In this document: piece after piece, positions 1-11,883 of the stretch | Numbering within the stretch: position 1 is the stretch's first letter | Layout: each line of letters begins with the position of its first letter | Origin: Phallus indusiatus | Lineage: Eukaryota > Basidiomycota > Agaricomycetes > Phallales > Phallaceae | NCBI GenBank assembly: GCA_027605045.1 | Contig: JAQFWX010000021.1 | Span: 310,001 to 374,000 of the forward strand | Direction: 5' to 3' | DNA: 64,000 bases | Program-made: the position numbers and the translations under genes | The notes under the pieces: generated by a model | What the model saw: only the letters and a program-made list of their open reading frames with translations | Databases searched by the model: none | What the model was told of the DNA's origin: nothing

Positions 1-49
1 AGCCTAATCGGTAACCAATTACCTCCTGATTGTGCAATTACCAGAAACT

Positions 50-1780
50 TTAGATAGTAGGAGGCTGGATGTTTTCTGGAGACTCCGGACCATCATTTTC
101 ATGTTCATCATTTCTTTCCAAGTTTCTCGTATCATCATGTTCAGGGGTGGCCAACTCCACAAGTAAAGATTGATGGGTGTGTTGAAGAATATTCGAGAGG
201 TGGAGGGTTGGCAAGGACAGTTGACTAGCCTCAATTCTAGTACTGTTTACGCGGCGGAGTTCCAGGGTGAAATCAGCCACCAAAATGGCTGATAGACTTA
301 GGGAAAAAATTTGATTAGGGTTGAAGATGAGAGAGAAATATGATTCTCACTAATTCTGGTAAGTAGAAAATGTGCTTGCCGCAACAATAAGGGTGAACGG
401 CAGCTATACAAGTTGGTTTACCATAATGAGAGCGGTTTAGAGAGTGAATGCACACTTGCGTTTGCGGTACTAGTAGAGTTGAGGAGCTAAGGCGAATATC
501 AATTTTCATGAACAATATGAATGATTTCGTACTTGATGATACTCACTGTCGAAGTGACTGCATTGGTAACTGAAATAAAAATCACAAAACTATTGAGAAA
601 ACCATGACCCATTAGAACTTAAAATCATGAATTATTTCATATATTCATTGTCAATGCTTACCAACATCTTATAATACCTTAAGGTCACAGTATGTTATCA
701 GCCTTTTTCAATTAATAGTATAAACCGCACTTTGTGTGAGAAGGACAGAGATGAGGCCATGGCCGCTTTGGATACCAGCTTCTCTCTTCAGTTTCCAGAC
801 GCCCCAGACCTTCCACATGCAGATGCCGAAAACAAGAATGTCAGTGAGAAACACACTGACATTAGTTAACAGTATGGACACATAGGCTAACATGTGTAAT
901 TTTTAAGTTCTTGATGCAAGAATACTCAGGAATGAGCGCTGAGCGGAATATACATACCAACGGTACCATCTCTAATCGTCAAAAATTGAGATATCAATCT
1001 ACTTGTCGCCACATAAGAAGAAAAATATGATTGTAATCCCAACCTTGCGTTTCCGCATACATTCGGGTATGCTATTTGTCCTAGATGATAAAGAGTGAGG
1101 TAAGTGAAGAACGGTTTATAAAGGTATCTTACGGTACAAATTCCAAAACCCGCCCAAAACAAAAGTCAAAACCAAAGCTGTGGCAAGTTTTATCCTTCCT
1201 TTGCAGATTGAGTATCCTCGGGCGACCAATAAACCTTTAAAAAATTAGATGATAAAAAAGCACCTTACATGTGAGACATACCTTGAACACCAATAAATGA
1301 CAAGACTGACATCCAATTTTCCAAATTAGAAAGGATATTACAATTTCTTTTGGCTTCTTTATCTCTGGCAGTCTTTACAACGGCTACTGATCAACTTACC
1401 TGTGCGACAGCTTCAGGTTATTAATTGTGAGATAGAAATTTGAAAAATGTGAGCTGGAAAATGCTGAGAACACATACTGGGCCTAGAGCTTACCGTTGGT
1501 ATGAGGCTAAGATAAAGGTTAAGACCTTGGTCAATCAAAGGGCAATATCTCGCCATGATGTACAAAAGTGTAGGCAAGCTGAATGGCCTGAGCCATATAT
1601 AATCTATCTCTTGTGAAAGCTTCAAAATACTTGCATAAACAAGCATTGCTAATGCTCGCGTTTTATTAAACGTATTTTCCTAGAAATCTCAAGTGCTTAC
1701 TTGAAGCACCGATAAGAAACCAAAGTGCGATAAGACTGACTCAAAAATGGATCAGCAAGAAGCTCGAAGCGTGAAAAGGG
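50..1780 (-). CDS. DUF6533-like multi-pass membrane protein
   Basis: Several short exons on the minus strand read like the agaricomycete DUF6533 family, a lineage-expanded group of seven-helix-like membrane proteins of unknown function. The N-terminal exon (about 1640-1770) and the next (1413-1646) carry the hallmark LSQEIDYIWLRPFSLPTLLY followed by IMARYCPLI. Exons near 926-1162 are hydrophobic. The exon at 708-893 has a helix (NVSVFLTDILVFGICMW) followed by a basic loop, as in the family's last helices. The last exon (50-283) is a polar, acidic tail expected in the cytosol. A donor (GTAAGC) and acceptor support the first intron. The exact start and the junctions around 300-700 and 1160-1400 were not resolved. 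The family call is from recognised motifs. Confidence 0.6.
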
Positions 1781-2092
1781 AGGCATACTTTTCATACGTT
1801 TCCTGAATAATATTGTCTATATCAGTCGCAAAGGTTAGGTTATTTGTGCTGTTCATATCAGTCAGACTGAGTTTTCGTGAACTCAGAGACCAAACACCTA
1901 ATCTCTTATAACTCGAGTCATAACTTGACAAGGTCCATCATGATCATATATTAAAGAAGTCCGAGTAATGTCGATATTTTACCAAAATTGATGAAAGTAC
2001 TGCTTCCTCTGTCATAATTCAACACCCGCTAGATCCTGTCAAGGGGCGCCGTGATCTAAGTTGGCTCTTCGAGAATCCTGTGGAGTGAGTGG

Positions 2093-2539
2093 CTAGGTGA
2101 GATCACTGAGATAATAGGACATTTGAGACTTGAAGTTTGAAGATAGGTGCGCTGTCAATTCTACTTGCTCAGTTGCGGTCAATTCGAGCCTGGAGTTGAA
2201 TATTAGACTACTACAATCATAGACGATGAAAATTGGACAGCAAAACAAGTGGAAAATACTACACCCAGCTTCAGCACTTACTGTCAATGGCATAAAGTTC
2301 AATGGAAGAGAAAACATTTCAAACACCACTGGCCTATTATATCTTGACATAATATACAAGAATGTAGGCAAGGTGAATGGCTTAAACCATATATATTCGA
2401 TTTCCTGCGAAAGCCTTAAAAGGGTAGCATAAGATAGCAGTACTAGGATTTCCATCTTGTAACCGACCCCAAAAACACAAAATTGCTCACTTGAAGGACC
2501 GATCAAGAACCAGAAGTGCATAGCACTATGTAGTATCAT
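2093..2539 (-). pseudogene. Partial second copy of the DUF6533-like gene
   Basis: This stretch encodes the same N-terminal block as the neighbour at 50-1780: AMHFWFLIGPSS, then LSQEIEYIWFKPFTLPTFLY and IMSRYNRPVV. No clear continuation corresponds to the later helices (the LVFGICMW-type exon) before the first copy begins. I read it as a tandem duplicate truncated after its first third. It could instead be a gene whose 3' exons I failed to recognise, so the pseudogene label is an inference. Confidence 0.5.
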
Positions 2540-3092
2540 GAAGTTGGATGGTACGTATATGAGTCCGAGGAAACAAGTACATATCCCTCATGTTTCGGGT
2601 ATAAAACCGCCTACAGCTGCAATAGTCAGGTTTTTGGTCGTGATATTCATTTCCTTGAGTTCAGGGAAAGGTAGCCAGTGACTCGCCCGAAAATCTGCTT
2701 CAGTTTCCAACCTTCAAAGAAGCGAGACCCGTGAAAAAGGAGTTGTTGCCTTTGATCCTGCTTTGTCTTCTGATTAGTCGCCACCAGGGGTTTCTTTTGT
2801 GGCCGCAATGCTCGAAGATCATTGATCATCCAAAACCAAATTAATTCGTTTATAGATAGATGTTCAAGAGCACTGATCTTGATTGATATCTGAATGATCA
2901 ACATCCCCATTGTCTTAACATGGAAGAGATAACAGTGAGTTATTGATAATAATAACGATAATACAAGGATTTGATTGAAATACCGGATTCAACGCTCCAT
3001 GTATTAAAGCGAGGAATCCGAGCCGGTACCTCTATATGTGATTTACGTAATGATGCTAGAGGTTTCGTGTTGCCGAGATTCAGAGTACACAT
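2540..3092. other. No recognised gene
   Basis: The longest open frame here (minus strand, 2647-2910) has no motif I recognise and no supporting splice context. Otherwise this is the spacer between the DUF6533-like copies and the 3' end of the P450. Confidence 0.4.
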
Positions 3093-5170
3093 TCAATACC
3101 TTCGACGATACTTCAGCTTCACCAATTTTTCAGGCTTGCCGATCCCAAAAAGCCGGTATTGAGGTATACTACGCTCGCCTTTATGAGGGACCCTGTCCGC
3201 AAGACCGAATTCGAATTGGTCCATCAGTATGACCGTGACCACCTTGATCATGATCTTGGCCAAACGCTGTCCCGTACAAGTATGCAAACCTATCAGCTCC
3301 GATATGTTTGCTTATGAGATTTGACCTTACTGAGATGACATACCTGCTCCCCATCCGATAAAATCGGTTGGCTCCTCCGTATAGCTTCGTGCGGGGTCGA
3401 ACTGAGACGGATCCGGGTATATGGTCTCATCAAGATGAACATCCGACGTGAGATACAACACGAATCCTCCCTTATCCACTGTTGTGTTGTTCCCAGTTCT
3501 TTCAAGCCACGTGTGATCTATGTTCTGTTCTTTAGAATGACTGGCTGGGCTAGCTTGATTGGTCGTCGGGGACAAGTCGAGCGGGTCTCCAACATTCATT
3601 CGTGGCACAGCATTGATCAACACAAGGCGTAATGTTTCTCTTAAGCACTTTTCCAGGACCGGCAAGGAATCCTCCCAGATTGAGAGATCGAGCTGTGAGA
3701 GCGTATCAAGGATGCGTTGAGGAGAATATGTGGAGGAGTCCTCGTGCGTAGATTGTACATGTTCCTTGAGAAAGTCATCAACTTCTTTTTCGACTTGAAG
3801 CTTCCATTGTGGATGTTCGCAGAGGAAGATTTGAAGCCAGGGATAGACGCTGCTGCTACTACCTCCGGCGGTGAACAAAGCCATTATGAGGCGCTATATG
3901 ATACGTCAGTGATCTTATACTAAGAGATGGACTAGGTATGCATACCTCCGCAATAGCTCCATTGTCGATCCCAGGTCCTTCTCTGTCTTCTTCCAACAGC
4001 GTTTGAAGGATATCCTGCTGTTGATCATCGTCCACCGCGAGACGCCGTTCTTCAACTGCTTTGACGAACAGATTATACAGACGTACACCCCCTATAAAAC
4101 GTTTTGCTTTCTTGTAAAGTAAAGAAAACGCGCGGAATGGATTCAATAGTAGTACGAAGATCATTGACCATAGTGACGTAAAGGGTTGTATTGGAAAATC
4201 AGGTAAACCGTTGGCTTCTTCGATGGCTATCAATCCAGATATCGTCTCTTTGATTCTGGAAGGATTGGAAAGGATTGCGGACCCCAGGGTAATGCGGAGG
4301 ATTGGTATAATCAACAACTACGGAGAGTAAGATAGAATACAATATCGTCAGACATGGGTTAACCTACCCTCCGTAACTTGTCAAACGGATCCAAAACGCC
4401 TTGTTCGTTCCAAGAACGAAGTTCAAAGTCAATGTCTTTGAGTATCATGAAAGGATCTGCGACGAAAAGGTGAATGTTTTAATCTCTTTCTCAATGACCG
4501 ATATACGTTAACACCTACATTTCTCCATGACATCTGGGCGAACCACTTTCCGAAAGAGCCAAGCGAAAGGTGTCGAAGGCATGAAATTTGGATCATCTTT
4601 TGCAGCCGTGCTCTGGGACTTCGTTAGAGGAATGATGTTTTTGATCGTCGATGTCTGTTCATTATTATTATTATAAAGTCAGGGATCATTCATGATAAGT
4701 AATGCGTTCAAGCCTACCATCAATGCATATCCCATAGTTGAATTGAACCTCCTGTCCGTTAGAATAGTTCGACGGGCGGCAGAGCCAAAAGGTACAAGAA
4801 CACGATCCTGCGGGATAATATCAGATACCGAAACCATGTCCTCTTCAACAAATTGAGCACATACCTCTTGCACCCGGAACTTGAACCAAAGTTTGGTTAA
4901 CCGCGTCTTCCCAGTAAAACAATCCGTGCACGCGACTTTGAAAGTGTAAGCCCAGTTTGAGAGAAAGCCATATGGATCAACGAAAAACGGCGGGCTTCCG
5001 AGAGGCCAAGTGTTAGGTAGTATATGGACAAACAGCTTTCCGTCTAGTGCATCAACTTCTTCGAAATTCTTAACAAAATTGCCCAGTGCTCGAGACTCGA
5101 CGATGTATCGCACTATGAGAGCCACAGGAATAACTGCCAGCAATAATATGAGTTTGAACAGTATGAACAT
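3093..5170 (-). CDS. Cytochrome P450 monooxygenase (agaricomycete type)
   Basis: A membrane-anchored P450 in about six exons. The start at 5170 gives an N-terminal signal anchor (MFILFKLILLLAVIPVALIV), placing it at the ER. Then come exons at about 4679-5170, 4520-4660, 4375-4460 (LDPFDKLRR), 3950-4317, 3340-3890 and 3093-3288. The K-helix ExxR motif is visible as CLRETLRL. The heme-binding loop is split by an intron: FIGWGAG joins LHTCTGQRLAK, giving the Cys thiolate ligand. The I-helix reads FTAGGSSSS, so the usual acid-Thr pair is missing, as in some agaricomycete families that resemble the CYP7/8 pattern. Substrate is unknown. The C-terminus (KLVKLKYRRRY) fits the family. No frameshift was seen, though the N-terminal junctions are approximate. 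Confidence 0.85.
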
Positions 5171-5385
5171 CGAACGTTATTGAGCAACCTACGAGAGACG
5201 TTACAGCTTCATAATCACATTCACATGTGCTGACATCTTGAGCTGTTTTTAGCCTGAGAGAGGAAGTATTAGGAAAGGGCTTATTTCAGCCAGACGCCCG
5301 GCGCAGGAAGCAAAATTAGTGGTTGATAGCAGTATGGTACAGTAATGTCGGGAATTACAAGACTATAAGCTAATGATACTGAGAA

Positions 5386-6675
5386 TTACAAGAGTGTAGA
5401 ATAACGATTATGAAGTGAAATAGTGTAAACGAGTGTGATTAATGTTCGAGTTGCTTCTGCTCTTCGTAGCTCGACTGCCCCATGGAACGCGTTCTCCCAC
5501 CATCGTTCTTTAATGGGTGTTCTTCGCCATTCATTGCAATAAAGTTCCTTCATACGTCTACCATCGTGGTTAAATCGCCAGTCTTGGATGTTCTCGAAGA
5601 AATCAGGTGATATGCCATACTGTTATTCAGAACGTCAATAGCGGAACCAACCTCATGTGGAAGGTAATACATACGCCAGATGTCGCTAAAACTAGACTAG
5701 GCGGAATGGATGACCTGCCCATCTTAAATTCAATGCGTTTTATGGCGGTACAATGAAGAATGCTATCGGCGGGAATAGGTACGCCTGCCCACGGAACAGA
5801 AGCGAACGAAAAAGAGCCAGAAGATCTTTTGGAATGAGTGTAGGTAGATCGAGGTATATCATGTGACGATGGATAGCTGACAAAACGAGAAACAAGATAC
5901 ATCTGGAATACGACGGATGCATGATGAACAACACGCTATAATGAGAAACTTTTGAAGCGCGTACCCATTTGTCATTCCATCCTCCTATAGACGTCCGGAT
6001 CTCGAACTCGGAATTGACAGGCATTTCATTTGTAATAGCGTAATAGGTTCCTGAAAACGAATAACACTTGAGGACAGAACGTAGTCTCATGCTGATAGTC
6101 TGATCATACCTCCATTGGCTATCCAACCACCGTCATAATCTTGAAAGTAAGGAAAGTGTTCAGTTTCAAATTTAGATAAAGCTTTGTTATTTATCTGCGC
6201 AGATATCATTATGTTATCAAACACGCAAGGACAAATTTCAGTAGACTCACTTTTTCATATCCACCCTTGTTCAAAAACAAACCGAAATCGCACATGTCCC
6301 GGCAGGCTTGTGCTCTGCAAACTGTCTCACGCTTGAAAGGATCCCCACCAACGAGAGCGCTGTGAGCAGCTAAACGTTGCCGTAACAATCTCGTTTGAAC
6401 AAAGTCGTGAAGAATGGATTTCAATTTCGCTTTGACAGAAGGAAAAGACCACGTGGGAACTGTATGAAAGAACTGAGTTAGACCAAGAGGAAATGACGAG
6501 ACATGGGACGTTGGAGCTTACAGAGAGTTTTCCATAGCAACCCTTTATTGTTCACGAGCTTCAAGATATAGACCAGACCATTAATTAATGAAGATAACCT
6601 AATATTCGTTTCGACGGACACGGTGATGTTATGCCATCTCTGCTGAACCAAAGGCAGTTGAAGGGAAGAAGGCAT
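5386..6675 (-). CDS. THEM6/4HBT_2-like thioesterase-fold protein
   Basis: Multi-exon gene resembling the fungal hotdog-fold family related to THEM6 (often mislabelled 'capsule polysaccharide biosynthesis protein'). An N-terminal hydrophobic exon begins at the ATG at 6675. Recognisable blocks in order are CDFGLFLNKGGYEKV (about 6250-6300), DYDGGWIANGG, then FEIRTSIGGWNDKW (about 5970-6010), MYLVSRFVSYP, LHCTAIKRIEFKMGR with PPSLVLATSGV (about 5660-5760), and a last exon with EWRRTPIKERWWENAFHGAV. This last exon matches the family's C-terminal Trp-rich signature and runs to a TAA at 5386-5388. The first intron's phase could not be reconciled by eye. Specific substrate unknown; acyl-thioester chemistry is inferred from the fold. 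Confidence 0.7.
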
Positions 6676-7629
6676 AAGGGAGTCCGGTTAACCCATTATC
6701 CAAGGCTTCAGCTTATATATATCCTCTCGAGAACAAGCTAAAAAAACGACGCCTATCAATACGATTTGTAGTTCCTTTGGTAGTTGGCTAATCAACACTT
6801 TTTTTAGACTTACTCCGGGAGGTTGAGAAGACCGCCTATCAAGTCATAGGTAGAATACGCGAACCGATGCCTTTCGGGATGGTGCCTTTTCGTAAGTTTA
6901 TCTATTCCAATGAAATATAGTAATTCATCGCAAAAAGGTCGCGAGGTTCGGAACACGAAGTAGCGGGCCTAGATGTTGGATATTCGCCGGTATTTTGTAG
7001 TTGAGAATTGAGTGTTCTGGTTATTTCAGCCTATCGCCCACTTTGAAAACTGATCACGAACCTCTCGGAGCATTTTATGCAGGCTTTGACTTGGACAGAC
7101 GAGGTGATATTGCCGCTGTCGCTCGCAGGCCGTTTGTCGTTGGAGAAGTTTGCGGAGAAGTCCAGACTCCACAATTAGTCAGCACGCACACCTTTATCCT
7201 ATCCTGCCGCGTCGTACAACAGATCTAGATTTCAAATACCAAATACCAATTATCATCGCTGCTTTTGGAGATGACCACCAGAAAATCGAACTTTGAGTAG
7301 AACAACTCAGCCTCAAATTCAGATGGTCACCATAACCATGATCAACTAACTTTCCGGACAGACGTTTACGTTGTGGTGATGTCAAGTTTTATTTGCCTTT
7401 GTTCATACGCGTTGCAGCAACCGTCCGTCGACACAGGAATAATGTTTGTTCTAACGTATAAGGCTGCCGAGGTATAGGATCCTCCTATACATCCTCCTTG
7501 GTGTTCGCACACAACTAATATTTTCATGTTTTTTAGTTATCAGTAATCGCCTCGTGCAAAAGTCAGCTCCAAGCTGATGAGAGTCAATTGGTATCTCCTT
7601 AGTTCCAAAAACTTCAACAATAAAGCAAC
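6676..7629. other. No recognised gene
   Basis: Divergent spacer between the THEM6-like gene (minus) and the serine-rich gene (plus). It probably holds both promoters. Short frames near 7001-7228 show no recognisable motif. Confidence 0.4.
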
Positions 7630-8964
7630 ATGGAACAACGCATTGATCCCCGCAAGAGAACTGTCGTGTTAAAACGGATTCCTTTCAGTGATAGAGGGCG
7701 ATAATCCGCTCTTTGTTCGGGTGACAAAGGGAACCCGCCCTCTTCCTAAGCTTTTACTCCCGAACGACGGCGAACAAAAGAATAGAATTCCAAGTAAGAA
7801 ATTGAAACGCGCTCCCACGACTTGTCATTCATCTTCTACATCATCACTGTGGGACGACTTTCCTCGTACTCATCACCGACTTCCGCGATGCCTGCTTCTG
7901 GCGACGCTGCTTCATTATCACCGGACTTGGAATTAGAACTCTTCAGTCCTTTCTCGGAAAACACCGAGAGTCATCCGACAGTGCATGATTTGCTAGAATC
8001 ACTGAATGTACGTCGTATACCTACTTCTCATCATTTCTTTCACCGACTGTCGGCTTGTTGTTAAGAACTCAGGGCGGAGTAGAGTTGACGAGGAAAATCA
8101 GGTCCTAAATGAGACCGCAGTCGCGAACCATTCAACCGATGGAGAAATTTTGACTACAGAAATGGCCACTCTAAGTTTACAAGAATCGTACCATGTACAT
8201 GATCAAATTTCTAAATTTCGCAAGTACTCATCCTTAAATTGGACCAGATCACCTTTCATGCGTCCTTGACAAATTCATCACTGTTACCGGCAATAGAAAA
8301 CGAAGACATCATGGAAGACCTTCGTTACTATTCGTTCCAGGATATATCTTATCACGACGGTCATTATACTACGTCAATGTCTTCGTTCGATATAAGAACA
8401 ATAAACCTGTCCACTGATTTCTCACCAATGGTCCAATGCAACTCCTCTGATCCCTCTTTTTTACATCATGATCCTGCGATCGTGTCCGTTAACTATGATG
8501 CTTCATCAAGTTGGATGGCAAATCTCCCGGCGTCTTATTGTCCTTCAAGTTCCTTGTCTTTCTCCGATGATTCTGGATCTTCGTTCTCTTGTTCTTCGTC
8601 AAGAGACTTTTCCTCATTTGAAGGCAGCATATCGGAAAATATGGACTGTTAGTGTACTTTCAACATCCTCAGTCGAATGTTTTCTTCTTGTCATTAACAT
8701 CATTTAGATATGGACGTTGATGACCCCAGTCTCCAAATCTGGGCAAACAATTCAACATCAAAATACCAACATCAAACTCTCTTGAATTCTCGATCGCAAA
8801 AACGAAGGCATAGATCTCAACGTGGATCGCTATGTTCTTTGTCTTCTCCGCGGACTACGCTTTCAAAGCTAAAAGCATCTTCCCGACCATATCGGATTTT
8901 TAATCGTGCCCAACGACATCGACATCGTCGTAAACTGCGACCAATTTCTCAAGAGCATATTTGA
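7630..8964 (+). CDS. Serine-rich hypothetical protein
   Basis: Low-complexity coding blocks on the plus strand: VIEGDNPLFVRVTKG (about 7688), an acidic/Ser block at 7870-8000 ending at a GTACGT donor, VDEENQVLNETAV (about 8080), a Ser/Asp-rich block at 8215-8648 (SSLSFSDDSGSSFSCSSSRD), and a basic C-terminal exon at 8709-8964 rich in Arg/Lys/Ser. The last intron is clear: donor GTTAGT at 8649 and acceptor TTTAG joining in frame into YMDVDDPSLQIW. The start is unsettled: the ATG at 7630 runs into a stop after 24 codons unless spliced. The transition near 8200-8240 changes frame without a convincing intron. The basic Ser/Arg tail would suit a nuclear protein, but no family is recognised. Confidence 0.4.
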
Positions 8965-9320
8965 TCAAAATTGTGTTCTCTCAGGAAGTAGATGAATGAG
9001 AAATTCTATATACTTACAATGCAGTGTGCGCGAGCAATTCTAGTCACTGGCGATCATCCCTCCTAGTTAATAACAACTAATATAAGATCGTTCTACTCAC
9101 TATATCTCGCACAAAGTCTACTCAGATTTAAATGTCGGAGTCCACTTTCATCCTTCAGAGACCAAAGGGTTTGAAAGCCGATTCCTGACTTGGGTATTCA
9201 TAAGGACTACATAACTCGCCTCAGCTATAACAGCAAAATTCTTGGATTCAGATATAACTATGATGTTGAAATTGGAAGTATTTAGTGTATATTGTTACAG
9301 TAAGCATTCTCATATGTACG
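8965..9320. other. Spacer, no recognised gene
   Basis: AT-rich convergent spacer between the 3' ends of the serine-rich gene (plus) and the host PHD-finger gene (minus). I see nothing coding in it. Confidence 0.5.
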
Positions 9321-10523
9321 TCAGTTCCGAGGTCGTTTGGCAGTTTTGCGATTCATGGCTTTACAACCCTTACACATCCAATTTAGGGGAACACTTTTAA
9401 GACCCTGACAATCAAGATGAAACTGAAGACGACTCAGTGATGATTTATCAAAAAAAGTAAAAATAATGCTTACTACTCCTATTTCGCATCCAACAGCTTG
9501 GCATTTAATCAAGTCTTTAATCAAGTCTGAGGCATCTGTCCAGCCTCCTGAGTCGTCTTTCGATACACACATCGATTTCTCGCCCATTCCGCAGTCACAT
9601 ATTTCTGAGGGAATACACTTGGGTCAAAATTGTGTCTCCAAGTTAATTGTTATTTACATACCCTGAGAATTATCACTAATCTTTTCTTTGTTGTTGCCAG
9701 TAATTACCTCTTCAGCCGATGACTCAAAGCGTTCCTCTCTGGTGGCTTTTCCGGATGTCATTTGGCATGATAAGGAGCTTGATAACTCGGATATTGCTCC
9801 TGATGGCTCAAATAAAACAAGGTTGGGGTTACCCTTTCGTCGAGCCAATTGTTCAAGGTCCCGTAGTTCTGTTTCGAGTTCACGCACTTTTTTTTCTAAT
9901 TGATCGTGCGAGAGCCACATCCAGGGAATGTCTTCCGTTACATCTATCAACATCCGCTGCAAAATCCCAGATAACATTTCATTACTGTCCAGCGCACGAC
10001 AGTTAACACATGGATCAGCGTCGCTGAGCTTTTCACAATTCTCCGCGTGCAGCGTCAATTTCTCCTTCTCGCCTCTGAAAGACCAAGGCAAAACAAATCG
10101 GCCGTGTAGATGAAATGGGTATTTTCCGTGAACTGAACGGCCCAGTTCGCTGTGTACCTCAAACCCGTGGCATTGAAGCGGAGAGTCCTTTGTTCGAGTT
10201 GGAATTGCATCATCGTTCACAATTTCACATAGACCATCGGCATCTATAGCATTGGGTGCAGACTCCGGCGTGGTCTCTTGGAACAAAGAGAGTTGCGCTG
10301 AAGTATCAATAGCATCCACATCAATTACCTCAGGCGAGAAAACTCGGAATTCAGAGGTAGCCAATGATGTTGGAGTGCTATCGGAATCGACTTCATTCCC
10401 TTTAATCCTGAGCGATATGTAAATTATAATATAGTGCATCTCAAAAGAAAAGCCGTACAAGTCATTCATAGCATTAATTAAAGGTGCTAACTTCCTTTCC
10501 AATTTCTCCTCAGCAACTCCTTT
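9321..10523 (-). pseudogene. Host gene, C-terminal half (PHD finger), split by the 31-kb element
   Basis: This is the 3' half of one gene whose 5' half lies at 41700-42208. Exons are 9662-10523, 9474-9604 and 9321-9422. The first begins inside the TTT duplication (AAA on this strand), continuing ...ITK into GVAEEKLERKLAPL. A middle block (HGKYPFHLHGRFVLPW, then PCVNCRALDSNEMLSGIL) resembles a multi-copy agaricomycete family of unknown function. The end is a canonical C4HC3 PHD finger: ICDCG, IKCQAVGCEIGV, FHLDC, MCKGC, completed across the last intron. PHD fingers usually read histone H3 tails, so a chromatin role is inferred. Both halves are open with all splice phases consistent (459+859+131+102 nt = 517 codons with the stop), so the gene was intact until insertion. 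As it stands, it lacks its promoter and N-terminus. Confidence 0.8.
10521..10523. repeat. Target-site duplication (TTT), left
   Basis: The three bases TTT immediately precede the left terminus CACAAGAGACACC and recur directly after the right terminus at 41700-41702. A 3-bp duplication is what EnSpm/CACTA transposases make. Three identical bases alone are weak, but the in-frame reconstruction of the host gene using exactly one copy makes it convincing. Confidence 0.75.
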
Positions 10524-11883
10524 CACAAGAGACACCTCCTAATTTTAGCTGACTGAAATTTGGCGCCTGAAAGTGCGAATTTCAGGTAAGAATTCTAACC
10601 AGCGTAAAGTCTGATTTCAGTCAGCGTAAAATTCTGATTTTTAGTTAGCGTAAAATTCTGATTTTTAGTTAGTGTAAAATTCTGATTTTTAGTTAGCATA
10701 AAATTCTGATTTTTAGTTATCATAAAAATCAGATTTTGAGTCGGTGCAAAATCTAATTTTTAGTTCAATCAAAATCTGGATTTCAATCAGATTGAAGTTG
10801 TAATTTGAGTTATATTTAAATTGTAACTTTCGTTAGCTTATATTCGTGATTTTAGTTGGTTTGAAGTCAGGATTCTAATCGGGTTAAAATCAAAATCTCA
10901 GTTAAATTAACATCAAGATTCTAGACGGATAAAAGTCACAATCTCAGTCGGGTTAAAGTATAGTTTTCTGTTAGCATAAATTCTGATTTTCAGTTAGCTT
11001 GAATTCTGATTTTCAATTAGCTCAAAGTTTATCTTTTGGCCAGCTGATAGCCTGATTTTCAGACAACATAAATGCTAATTCTTACTCAGCTTGAAATTTG
11101 AACGTCAGATAAAGTAAAGTCTATTTTTCAATTAGCGTAGAGTCTGATTGTCCGTATGCTTAAAGCCCGACATTCAGTCACCATAAAGTGTGATTTTCGG
11201 TCAGCTCAATGCCTAATACTCAGTCAGTATAAACCCTGATTTTCGGTCAGGTCAAAGTCTAATTTTCATTCAGCTTAACATCTGATTTTCAGTCGAATTG
11301 AGATCAGCATACAAGTCATCATAAAGTCCGAATTTCATTAGTCTTAAAATCTAATTATTAGCCAGCTTACAATTGCAATTTCAGTCATCTCAAAGTGAAA
11401 ATTTCAGTCATTTTAAAGTGGGAATTCCATTCATTTTAAAGAGAGAATTTCAATGGGTTTGAAAGTTTGTAAATCCATTAGCACAAGACCATCTTTCAGA
11501 CGAGGACCGAAACCAAATGGACGAAGAAACTAGTAGTAAGGTGGTATGTTCATCGTTGACTGTCAGGCTTATACGCGGTTTCTCTCTAGCGACCTTTTTG
11601 CGCGTCTTCTCTTCTCAATATCGCAGCAAGAATAGGTTCTTTCATCTCCGTTGCCTCTTTACATGGAAGGAAAAGAAAAACTACCGTCTTCCAAGGGCCC
11701 AAACGCTCCACATATTTCTTCACTCTTCACCGGTCGGCTTATCCCACACCTGTTCAAAAGCTTTCCTTTTCGGAGCGTCTAAACTCCTTCATTCTTTTCT
11801 GTTTTCTCTCATACTGCAAAACAGGATGAAATTATTCAGTCAGTGAAGTGTCTCTTCTTCGTGTAAAGGAAGCAACTCTCTTA
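10524..11883 (+). repeat. Left terminal inverted repeat (~1.36 kb)
   Basis: This is the reverse complement of 40299-41699. The outer ~60 bp and the inner ~380 bp (about 11500-11883) match almost base for base; the central tandem array is more diverged in unit number and sequence. Similarity stops at about CTCTCTTA (11876-11883). Open frames inside (for example 11517-11846) recur in the other copy only because the DNA is duplicated, and are not called as genes. Confidence 0.85.
10609..11480 (+). repeat. Subterminal tandem array, ~24-bp units, left end
   Basis: Dozens of head-to-tail units approximating TTAGTTAGCGTAAAATTCTG plus four bases (ATTT). They are best conserved at 10615-10730 and progressively degenerate toward 11480. 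Regular spacing near the two-turn helical repeat and location just inside both termini fit binding sites for the transposase or accessory protein. The array is not a CRISPR: units are contiguous, without unique spacers. Confidence 0.8.

Noticed and set aside
10609..11480. CRISPR-like regular short repeats
   Set aside because: Units are contiguous and diverged with no unique spacers, the DNA is eukaryotic, and the array is mirrored at the other transposon end.
11517..11846. Open frame conserved in both inverted repeats (also 40272-40631)
   Set aside because: Conservation is explained by the DNA duplication itself. No recognised motif, and the reading frame breaks differently in the two copies.
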